A stretch of DNA of 10,190 nucleotides. It comes from Lachnospiraceae bacterium UBA3282. Its GTDB lineage: Bacteria > Bacillota > Clostridia > Lachnospirales > Lachnospiraceae. The translations under genes and the position numbers were made by a program. The DNA is taken from the NCBI GenBank assembly GCA_002361735.1, contig DETS01000029.1, positions 1 to 10,190 of the forward strand, in the 5' to 3' direction. Positions 1-5,687 of the stretch are shown here, one piece after another (the first letter of the stretch is position 1; each line of letters starts with the position of its first letter). The notes under the pieces are model-generated. The model had not been told where the DNA came from, searched no databases, and saw only the letters and a program-made list of their open reading frames with translations.

Positions 1-192
1 TTTTGCCCCTCCTCCAATTTACCATCAATAAACCATATATTTTTAATCATGCAGGGAAACACCGAATGTCATTGTACTGTATCACCACTTTCCCACAATG
101 TAAGTACCGACAGGCATTTGACCGCTTTCTTCTATGCCCTGACAACTTACAATACAGGCAGCAAAATACGGCATGGGATAAGTTTTCACTTT
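1..192 (-). other. gene-free left edge with possible leader of a gene outside the window
   Basis: I see no convincing gene here. Read on the minus strand, GGAGGAGGGGC lies at 5-15, only a few bases from the window edge, so a minus-strand gene may start just outside. A weak sigma-A-like promoter could serve it: TTGTGG at 93-98, a 16-base spacer and TACAAT at 71-76. This reading is tentative, because the start codon itself cannot be seen. Confidence 0.3.
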
Positions 193-831
193 TTATTGAT
201 TTATTACATTGTCACAACCCTGCAAGCAATACCGGCCTTTAATTTTTTCGTCTTTTTCATCGTCCTTCTGCTCTTTGTATTGCTTCAACTTTTTATAGGC
301 TGTTGTCCTGCACACGTTCATTAGTTCCGCCGCCTGTGTGCCTGTAATCTCACCATTTATCCAGTTCTCACATATCAGGGATAAATTGTCTACCTCGATT
401 GGCTTACGTCCCTTGTATTTCCCTTCCTGTTTTGCAATCTCTATTCCTTCCGCCTGTGCTTCTAAAATATAGGCGCGTTGAAATTCATAGATTGCACCGA
501 TAACCGTTATCATCAGTTTTCCCATTGAGGTGGATGTGTCGAAATTTTCTTTAAGCGATATCAGCTTGACCGACTTGCCGTTAAATTCCTGTATCAGTCT
601 TAACAAGTCCTCCACACTCCTGCTGAGCCGCGACCAGTCCACAACGTAAACCACATCACCCTCCCTCACAAATTCCCTGAGTTTCTGCAGTTGTGTCCTT
701 ACGACATTCTTTCCGCTGGCTTTGTCTATGTACCATTTGGTTATCCCATATTTTTTAAGCATCTCCACCTGTCTTTCCTCGTTCTGCTCCGCTGTGCTTA
801 CACGGACATAAGCGATCATCTCACCTGCCAT
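193..831 (-). CDS. small serine recombinase (resolvase/invertase family)
   Basis: This is a 212-residue site-specific DNA recombinase of the resolvase/invertase type, which cuts and rejoins DNA through a covalent phosphoserine link. The N-terminal catalytic domain opens with YVRVSTAEQ, where Ser12 is the expected nucleophile and Arg10 its partner. The WSRLSRS motif follows near residues 70-76, then the ENFDTSTSMGKL segment and the long E-helix ending in KGRKP. The last ~60 residues look like a helix-turn-helix (GTQAAELMNVCRTTAYKKL) plus a charged tail. An ATG at 831 was chosen because AAGGAGG lies about ten bases upstream; an in-frame extension to 972 has no such site and covers AT-rich leader DNA. 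The size fits the small Tn3-resolvase/invertase group rather than the large serine integrases. The upstream minus-strand genes end at a terminator, so this gene is probably transcribed separately. Its target site is unknown. Confidence 0.9.
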   Translation of the reverse strand: MAGEMIAYVRVSTAEQNEERQVEMLKKYGITKWYIDKASGKNVVRTQLQKLREFVREGDVVYVVDWSRLSRSVEDLLRLIQEFNGKSVKLISLKENFDTSTSMGKLMITVIGAIYEFQRAYILEAQAEGIEIAKQEGKYKGRKPIEVDNLSLICENWINGEITGTQAAELMNVCRTTAYKKLKQYKEQKDDEKDEKIKGRYCLQGCDNVINQ

Positions 832-906
832 ATGCCTGACCCCTCCTTTTTGTACATTTAGCCTATACCTTAAACATACACTCCCCATTACATCGGAATT
901 GTCCAT

Positions 907-928
907 TTTACATTGTATTTTGTGTAAA
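907..928. promoter_or_regulatory. dyad in the recombinase leader, possible operator or recombination subsite
   Basis: TTTACA at 907-912 and TGTAAA at 923-928 form an inverted repeat with a 10-base centre, in a very AT-rich leader about 80-100 bases upstream of the recombinase start. Small resolvases often bind and repress at dyads upstream of their own gene. A weak minus-strand promoter (TTTAGT, 17 bases, TAAAAT) overlaps the same stretch. The role is inferred from position only. Confidence 0.3.
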
Positions 929-984
929 CTAAACATAAAAAATAAATATATACACTTTTTATTTTTAAGCACTTGTTAAAGTCG

Positions 985-1030
985 AAAAACAAAAGATACC
1001 GACTACAGCTTTTCAGTAATCGGTATCTTT
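985..1030 (-). terminator. rho-independent terminator of the 1046-2280 gene cluster
   Basis: AAAGATACCGA at 992-1002 pairs perfectly with TCGGTATCTTT at 1020-1030 (11 bp). After one mismatch, three more pairs close a short loop. Read on the minus strand the stem is followed by TTTTGTTTTT, the expected U-tract; on the plus strand there is none. It sits 16 bases past the stop of the 47-residue gene and so closes that operon. Confidence 0.85.
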
Positions 1031-1045
1031 CTGACCTTGCGACTG

Positions 1046-1189
1046 TTATTGTTCCCCGAAATCGTCCAATAACTTCTGTATCTCCACAAACTTAAATACC
1101 ATCTGTGCAAATGCTTTCAACAGATATGCAATAGCGCATAAATCAATCAAAGCAAGCGAAACACCGCATAATACAATGAGTCCGTCCAT
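1046..1189 (-). CDS. 47-residue putative single-span membrane protein
   Basis: This short gene begins at an ATG at 1189 with AGGAGG five bases upstream, and ends in TAA just before the operon terminator. The product starts MDGLIVLCGVSLALIDLCAI. Its first ~30 residues are almost entirely hydrophobic, with two cysteines and two aspartates, followed by an amphipathic charged tail (FVEIQKLLDDFGEQ). That pattern suggests one membrane span, or a membrane-anchored helix with a short cytoplasmic end. I do not recognise a family. The strong ribosome-binding site, position at the end of a minus-strand operon and adjacent terminator argue that it is real. It could be a small regulator of the upstream proteins or a toxin-like peptide; neither is shown. 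Confidence 0.65.
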   Translation of the reverse strand: MDGLIVLCGVSLALIDLCAIAYLLKAFAQMVFKFVEIQKLLDDFGEQ

Positions 1190-1207
1190 GTTGACCTCCT
1201 TGTGAAA

Positions 1208-1229
1208 GGGGGTGTCTCCCGACACCCCC
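1208..1229 (-). promoter_or_regulatory. GC-rich intercistronic hairpin
   Basis: GGGGGTGTC at 1208-1216 pairs perfectly with GACACCCCC at 1221-1229 around a four-base loop. It lies between the stop of the 166-residue gene and the ribosome-binding site of the 47-residue gene. The minus-strand sequence after the stem is only CCCTTTCACA, so a full terminator is unlikely. Partial attenuation, or an mRNA 3'-end protection or processing element that sets the ratio of the two products, is more plausible. Confidence 0.55.
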
Positions 1230-1240
1230 GCCCCCTGTCT

Positions 1241-1741
1241 TTACTGTTTCTGTTCTGTTTTCTTTGCCTCTGCTTTCTTCTCCGGCTTAGCTGTCTTGCC
1301 CTCCAAAACGGGAAGTACCACTTTATCACCTTCCAGTTTTGCCCCGCCGAACACCAGACCCATCGACAGGAACATTTTCAGCATATCCTCTGTCACGACC
1401 TTACGTTCCCACTTGGTAGAGATAACCTCATAGCCGCCGTCCGCCTTGCCGGTCACGATGTAAGCCACGTTTGCCACACAGTTTTCATCCTCTATCATAG
1501 GTGTGTAATTGTTTACATGGCGGTGTTCCATTAAATTTCTCATAAAGAAATTTTTGTCCAGCGCCAACTCCTCATCCTCTCCAACCACCAAACCATGAAT
1601 CGGATCCCCTTTTAACAGTGCCGCCTTGATCTCCTTGGCTGTCATCTCAACGACCTCGCCTTTTTCCTTGTTCCAGAGTTCAAACCCGATTTCCCTGTTT
1701 CCCAACATTGTCCTCAATACCGCTACCTTTGTCATGCACAT
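1241..1741 (-). CDS. hypothetical protein, 166 residues
   Basis: I do not recognise this family. The product begins MCMTKVAVLRTMLGNREIGF and appears soluble, mixed alpha/beta, with no signal peptide or membrane span. The last ~20 residues are a lysine/alanine/glutamate-rich tail (KPEKKAEAKKTEQKQ) that looks disordered. The start at 1741 was chosen because GGAGG lies eight bases upstream; a second in-frame ATG at 1735 is spaced less well. It belongs to the minus-strand run 2280 to 1046, with a hairpin and the small membrane-protein gene directly downstream. Genes of this kind next to a small serine recombinase are typical of plasmid- or conjugative-element-derived accessory DNA, but that origin is inferred from context. 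Confidence 0.75.
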   Translation of the reverse strand: MCMTKVAVLRTMLGNREIGFELWNKEKGEVVEMTAKEIKAALLKGDPIHGLVVGEDEELALDKNFFMRNLMEHRHVNNYTPMIEDENCVANVAYIVTGKADGGYEVISTKWERKVVTEDMLKMFLSMGLVFGGAKLEGDKVVLPVLEGKTAKPEKKAEAKKTEQKQ

Positions 1742-1887
1742 ACTCTTTTCCTCCGTTTTCTACGTTTTTTTGTTTCATTTCTTAACTACAACTAAATTCT
1801 AACGCTGAAAAAATACGGTGTCTGTAGTGGGAATAGCCAGAGTTTACGCGCAATGTTGTACGAAGTGACGGCTGGCTTGTTTTCAAC

Positions 1888-2280
1888 CTATCTTTTTCTT
1901 TTCATGTGTTTCCCTTTCCTCCCACGGTGAAATAATAACCCTTTTCCTGCCCCGTTTCTGCCAATCACGCGGGCGCGGCTGTTGGTGGATTTTTCCATAT
2001 GTATAAACATATCCCGTATATCGCTGCTTATCTCCTTTATCACGCACACCGCATCAGCCGACAGGAAATCTTTCTGTGTCCCCAAGTCATTCTCCAATAA
2101 CACGGAAACGGCGATCACTTTCTCCATGCCCTTCAAAATCCTCTCACATTGCACTTCCGACAATTCAATGCTCACTATAATCTGTCCTCCATGTAAAAAT
2201 TTGATAAAACCGGGGTAGGTGAAAAGACCGCCCTCCTTCCTTATGCCGAATTGTCGTGACCGGCGCATAACTCCTGCCAC
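1888..2280 (-). CDS. hypothetical protein, up to 130 residues, start uncertain
   Basis: I do not recognise this protein. The core (SIELSEVQCERILKGMEKVI and a following segment ending SSDIRDMFIHMEK) looks helical and soluble. The C-terminus is strongly basic (RGRKGKHMKRKR), which would suit nucleic-acid contact. The full open frame starts at a GTG at 2280 with no visible ribosome-binding site. An ATG at 2268 has AGGAG only two bases away, which is too close. A GTG at 2175 has GGAGG ten bases upstream and would give a 95-residue protein starting at the SIELSEV segment. The short form is at least as likely as the long one. It is the first gene of the minus-strand cluster, 146 bases upstream of the 166-residue gene. 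Confidence 0.6.
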   Translation of the reverse strand: MAGVMRRSRQFGIRKEGGLFTYPGFIKFLHGGQIIVSIELSEVQCERILKGMEKVIAVSVLLENDLGTQKDFLSADAVCVIKEISSDIRDMFIHMEKSTNSRARVIGRNGAGKGLLFHRGRKGKHMKRKR

Positions 2281-2286
2281 CGTTGA

Positions 2287-2314
2287 ATTATAATTGTGAA
2301 ATACTTAGGTATTT
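2287..2314 (-). promoter_or_regulatory. possible promoter and near-palindrome ahead of the minus-strand cluster
   Basis: On the minus strand a perfect TATAAT lies at 2287-2292, but no good -35 element sits 16-18 bases upstream. Immediately next to it is a 16-base near-palindrome, AAATAC at 2299-2304 and GTATTT at 2309-2314, where an activator or repressor might bind. If this is the promoter, transcription would begin close to 2280, which favours the internal start at 2175 for the first gene. Confidence 0.3.
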
Positions 2315-2440
2315 TATGATATCAGACTGAAACCATGCCCTTGACGCGCTTGCCCATAAGACAATCTTTGTCTTTATTTACTTTTCCCATTTCCCAATTA
2401 TCCCAGAGAGAATGTATTACAATCTAAGTTGACTGGTTAC

Positions 2441-2487
2441 ATAAAAATACCCTCACCTATCCCTGTTTTTATCAGGGTGTGAGGGTA
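2441..2487 (-). terminator. orphan rho-independent terminator, minus strand
   Basis: TACCCTCAC at 2448-2456 pairs with GTGAGGGTA at 2479-2487. Inside it CCCTG (2461-2465) pairs with CAGGG (2473-2477) around a TTTTTAT loop. The minus-strand exit is TTTTTAT, a U-tract. No intact minus-strand gene lies within 3 kb to the right for it to terminate, so it may be left over from a deleted gene or a mobile-element end. Confidence 0.6.
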
Positions 2488-2676
2488 ACGCTGAATCGTC
2501 ATAATGGCAACGATTTTTATTGTGTGCCTTATATCACAATATTTGGGTAATCTACAAGCCTAATATCTTATATGGTTGTCCCACGGTCTTATATTTTCGT
2601 GGCTCCAGTTTTATCACCAGTTCCCTATACAGATACCTCTTTCTATTTCCTTGCTCCCCATTACTTAAAACCATAG
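2488..2676. other. gene-free junction segment
   Basis: I find no supportable gene here. A weak plus-strand hairpin (AATCGT at 2494-2499 with ACGATT at 2510-2515) is followed by TTTTTAT and could be a weak terminator. The rest is AT-rich, and its short open frames do not resemble the missing N-terminal part of the downstream gene. It is the likely site of the deletion or insertion that beheaded that gene. Confidence 0.4.
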
Positions 2677-3267
2677 GTTTCTCTGTATCGCAATCAGGGC
2701 TACAACTTTACCATCACTTCCTCCACCGCCTATGATCAAAAATGGATTCGCGGACGGAATATCTACGCCAATATCGACAGACTGGTAGACAATATTTTCG
2801 CCAACTACCTCTCCCGCCCCGGCGTGCGCCAGCCCATCTTTACCTCCTACTGCGACGGCAGGAACGTGACCTGCAACGGTTTAAGCCAGTGGGGATCAAA
2901 ATATCTGGGTGACGAAGGGTACACCCCGATCCAGATCATCCGCTACTACTACGGCAGCGATATGTACATCAACACCGCCGTGGCAGTCTCGGGCGTCCCT
3001 TCCTCCTGGCCCGGCTATAACCTGAACATCGGTGCCTCCGGGGATAAGGTGCTGCAGATTCAGCAGCAGCTGAACCGTATTGCCCAAAACTACCCCGCCA
3101 TCCCCAAAATCACGGCGGACGGTATCTATGGACAGAATACCGCCAATGCGGTGCGCACCTTCCAAAGAATCTTTAATCTGCCGCAGTCAGGGATTGTGGA
3201 CTATCCGACCTGGTATAAGATCTCGGAGATCTATGTGGGCGTGAGCAGGATCTCAGAGCCGGGGTGA
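2677..3267 (+). pseudogene. N-terminally truncated SpoIID-like/peptidoglycan-binding protein
   Basis: The in-frame coding signal begins just after a TAG at 2674-2676 (YRNQGYNFTITSSTAYDQ) and runs to a TGA at 3265-3267. The first half carries the FTSYCDGRNVTCNGLSQWG segment and a GYTPIQIIRYYYG segment, which resemble the SpoIID/amidase-enhancer domain of Clostridia cell-wall proteins. The second half is a type-1 peptidoglycan-binding domain (GASGDKVLQIQQQLNRI, then ITADGIYGQNTANAVRTFQ). Family members have roughly 100 or more further N-terminal residues, including a conserved YPTWPE-type segment, which are absent here. No ribosome-binding site or start codon serves the remainder; the first ATG in frame is at 2959. 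The C-terminus may be natural. I call it a truncated gene; an unusual non-ATG start is possible but unlikely. It sits directly upstream of the flagellin gene on the same strand, and read-through could only enter from the junction segment. Confidence 0.7.
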
Positions 3268-3327
3268 GGGACTTCGGGGACTTCCGATCCGTTAAAATAA
3301 TGATTGATACGATTCCATGATTTCCCC

Positions 3328-3380
3328 TAATGTTTTGATGTCATTTGTTCGATACAATATTTAATAAGCAGTTATCGAAC
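3328..3380 (+). promoter_or_regulatory. candidate sigma-28-type promoter and inverted repeat ahead of the flagellin
   Basis: TAAT at 3328-3331, a 16-base gap and TTCGATAC at 3348-3355 give three of four and five of eight matches to the motility sigma-factor consensus (TAAA, 15-16 bases, GCCGATAT). A perfect inverted repeat, GTTCGATA at 3347-3354 and TATCGAAC at 3373-3380, overlaps the -10 and the expected start, about 65 bases before the start codon. It could be an operator or a 5' stem. The ribosome-binding site is GGGGAG, eight bases before the ATG at 3429. Confidence 0.4.
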
Positions 3381-3428
3381 GGTTCAAAAACGCACCTGTG
3401 ACAAATCAATCTTAGGGGAGTATACGCC

Positions 3429-5687
3429 ATGATTATCAAACATAATCTGACGAGCATGGGAGCTTTCTATCAGTCAAATATTACCGCTGTCAGCAAAGCC
3501 AAAACAGCCGAACATCTTGCGAGCGGCTATCGCATCAACCGCGCGGCGGACGACGCCGCCGGACTTTCTATCTCATCCAAAATGCGTGCGCAGATTCGCG
3601 GCTTGCATAAAGCAAATGAAAATGTACAGGACGGCATCGGTTTTGTGAAAATCGGCGAAGGCGGTATGCAAGAAATACAAGCCATGATTCATCGAATCCG
3701 CGAGCTTTCTATCAAGGCGGCTAACGGTACCAATACGCAGGAGGATCGTGCAGCGATTCAGTCTGAAATCGACGCTCTCTGTGCAGAGATCAACGGCACT
3801 GCATACAGGACTTCTTTCAATGAGCACTATATGCTTTGCGGAGATTCCGACAGAGTCATGGGAAGCGGCGGCAGTAAGGGGTCCGTGATTGATCCCGCTG
3901 TTTCTGATGCGCTCTCAAAGCGTGTTACTTACGGCGGTTCCGGAAATGATACCATGGGCGGCGTCATCTATAACCCTGACGGCACCTTCGTGATCTGCGG
4001 CAGCACCAACAGCGGCGATAAGGACTTAGATGGCGCAGGTTCCGGAGCGGGCGGATTGGCCGGATGGGTCACGAAAGTCGGGGCGGACGGCGAAGTTCTC
4101 TGGGCAACAAAAGTCGAAGGCGGAAGCAAAGGATTTAATTCCGTTGTCGCTACAAAAGACGGCGGATATCTTGCCGCCGGAGGCGACAACGGACGTCCGC
4201 TTCTGACAAAATTAGATGCCGACGGCAACATCACATGGACCTATGAGTTTCAGGGTTCCACCCATGACACCCGTGTCAACAATGCCTTTCTCATGCAGGA
4301 CGGCAGCGGCCATGTGCTGCTCTCCATCCAGACTTTTGATTATAACAACATCCATGACGGAAACGGCAACCCTTTGGGCGGAACAGGGCTGGGCGGCAGG
4401 GACACGATAATGATGGTGATCGACCCTTTAGTCAACCCCAACGCAGATTACAATGCCTTTGAGAAAAAGGCATACCGGGTCGGCGGCGGCTCAAACGAGC
4501 AGATCTCCAAGCTCTGTCCCACTTCGGATGGCGGATACATCGGCGGAAACTATACGACTTCGACTGTTATAACACAGAGCAACAACGACGGCACCAAAAA
4601 CAAGCCGCCGACAACAATCATCGGAACCGGCAGTCACCACGCCTATATCGTGAAATTTAACAAAAACGGAGACACCCAAAAGGTATTGCTTTTTGGGGAT
4701 GACTCGTCGGGTCACAACAGCGGAGAAAATATCAGTCAGATCATAGAAACCTCCTCCGGAGAGTATCTCGTAGTCGGAGAAGCCGGGATTACGGATACTG
4801 TCGGATCGACTGCACCCTCAACTGACGAGAGCCGCGGCAAAAATATTTGGGTCATGAAGCTGGACAAAAACCTGAACCCGATTTGGAGCAAATCCTATGG
4901 CAGCAGCAAAGACGATTTCGGCCACTGCATCGTTGAAACGGTAAATGGCTATGTCGTTGCCGGGAAAGTGGGCGCAGTGGACGGAGATGTCACCCAAAAG
5001 CCCGGGCATAGCGGGACGAGCGCGTGGGCATTTATGATCGACAAAAATTCCGGCGATATGATTTGGGATGAAGTACACGGCGGAAGCGGAAGCGACTCTT
5101 TCAACACGATCTTTGAAGACGCAAACGGCGATATCCTGCTCGGCGGCACCAGCAGCTCCAACGACGAGGATCTCGCATCCAAAAACAAAGGCGGCTCTGA
5201 CGCGTGGTTTCTCAAACTCGACGGGCTGACAGGCGGAAACGTACACTTACCGGACAGTAATAAGAGCGGCCATTCTAACACAAAAGTAAAATCTATCTAT
5301 CTGCGGGTAGGTCCCTTCTGTGGGAACCGCTTTCAGATCGATTATGCCGATATGCGCATTTCGGCAGTCTTTGGCCGAAGTACCTTAGATGTAATGAGTC
5401 AGGAAGCTGCGGATAAGACAATGGTACTGTGCGACCGCGCCCTTGCGTATGTCTCTAAGGAGAGGAGCCGCTACGGCGCCTACCAAAATGCGCTCGAACA
5501 TCTGTATAACGCAAATGCCAATACCTGCGAAAATGTTACGGCAGCCGACAGCCGACTTGCAGATGCCGACATAGCGGATGAGATGGTGGCATTTTCATGC
5601 ACCAAAATTATTGAGCAGGTCAATTGGGCTATGATGTCTCAGGCAAATGCTGCACAGCAAACTGCGCTGAAACTGTTAGAGGGATGA
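3429..5687 (+). CDS. flagellin with a seven-repeat beta-propeller-like insert
   Basis: This 752-residue protein is a flagellin, the filament subunit exported by the flagellar type III apparatus. Residues 1-138 form the N-terminal D0/D1 core, including the ASGYRINRAADDAAGLSIS signature (31-49) and the RIRELSIKAANGTN helix (89-102), which corresponds to the TLR5-contact segment of known flagellins. Residues 655-752 form the C-terminal core (YVSKERSRYGAYQNALEH, then LADADIADEMV). Between them, about residues 166-605 hold seven repeats of a GGSGxD ... DGGY ... KLDxxGxxxW pattern, the layout of a beta-propeller. A typical Lachnospiraceae flagellin is 270-500 residues, so this one is far longer. 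It contains nine cysteines, unusual for a flagellin. The start is fixed by GGGGAG eight bases upstream and by alignment of the core. No other flagellar genes are in the window. Its last 12 bases overlap the convergent glycosyltransferase-like gene. The core call is secure; the propeller fold and its role (adhesion, ligand binding or filament decoration) are inferred. Confidence 0.93.
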   Translation: MIIKHNLTSMGAFYQSNITAVSKAKTAEHLASGYRINRAADDAAGLSISSKMRAQIRGLHKANENVQDGIGFVKIGEGGMQEIQAMIHRIRELSIKAANGTNTQEDRAAIQSEIDALCAEINGTAYRTSFNEHYMLCGDSDRVMGSGGSKGSVIDPAVSDALSKRVTYGGSGNDTMGGVIYNPDGTFVICGSTNSGDKDLDGAGSGAGGLAGWVTKVGADGEVLWATKVEGGSKGFNSVVATKDGGYLAAGGDNGRPLLTKLDADGNITWTYEFQGSTHDTRVNNAFLMQDGSGHVLLSIQTFDYNNIHDGNGNPLGGTGLGGRDTIMMVIDPLVNPNADYNAFEKKAYRVGGGSNEQISKLCPTSDGGYIGGNYTTSTVITQSNNDGTKNKPPTTIIGTGSHHAYIVKFNKNGDTQKVLLFGDDSSGHNSGENISQIIETSSGEYLVVGEAGITDTVGSTAPSTDESRGKNIWVMKLDKNLNPIWSKSYGSSKDDFGHCIVETVNGYVVAGKVGAVDGDVTQKPGHSGTSAWAFMIDKNSGDMIWDEVHGGSGSDSFNTIFEDANGDILLGGTSSSNDEDLASKNKGGSDAWFLKLDGLTGGNVHLPDSNKSGHSNTKVKSIYLRVGPFCGNRFQIDYADMRISAVFGRSTLDVMSQEAADKTMVLCDRALAYVSKERSRYGAYQNALEHLYNANANTCENVTAADSRLADADIADEMVAFSCTKIIEQVNWAMMSQANAAQQTALKLLEG
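3924..5243 (+). repeat. seven degenerate protein repeats inside the flagellin
   Basis: Each unit is 45-75 residues and begins with a GGSGxD-like turn: residues 169 (GGSGND), 231 (GGSKGF), 276 (GSTHDT), 352 (GGGSNEQ), 423 (GDDSSGH), 491 (GSSKDD) and 551 (GGSGSD). A DGGY-like hairpin follows at 183, 243, 291, 366, 442, 505 and 565, then a KLDxxGxxxW-like strand at 216, 261, 330, 409, 477, 536 and 596. Seven blade-sized units with a leading strand (VTYGG) that could close the last blade fit a seven-bladed propeller. The repeats are diverged at DNA level, so this is an old, selected domain and not a fresh tandem expansion. Units 3 and 4 carry longer loops. Confidence 0.8.

Noticed and set aside
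1202..1534. 110-residue plus-strand open frame with a hydrophobic N-terminus
   Set aside because: It is antisense to the 166-residue gene, starts inside the GC-rich hairpin, and its Leu/Cys/Phe run comes from the complement of a Lys/Glu-rich tail.
2520..2735. 71-residue plus-strand open frame in the junction segment
   Set aside because: It has no ribosome-binding site, its frame conflicts with the true peptidoglycan-binding frame where they overlap, and it resembles nothing I recognise.
3968..5281. Minus-strand open frames within the flagellin insert
   Set aside because: They are complements of glycine/aspartate-rich repeat codons, with no ribosome-binding sites.
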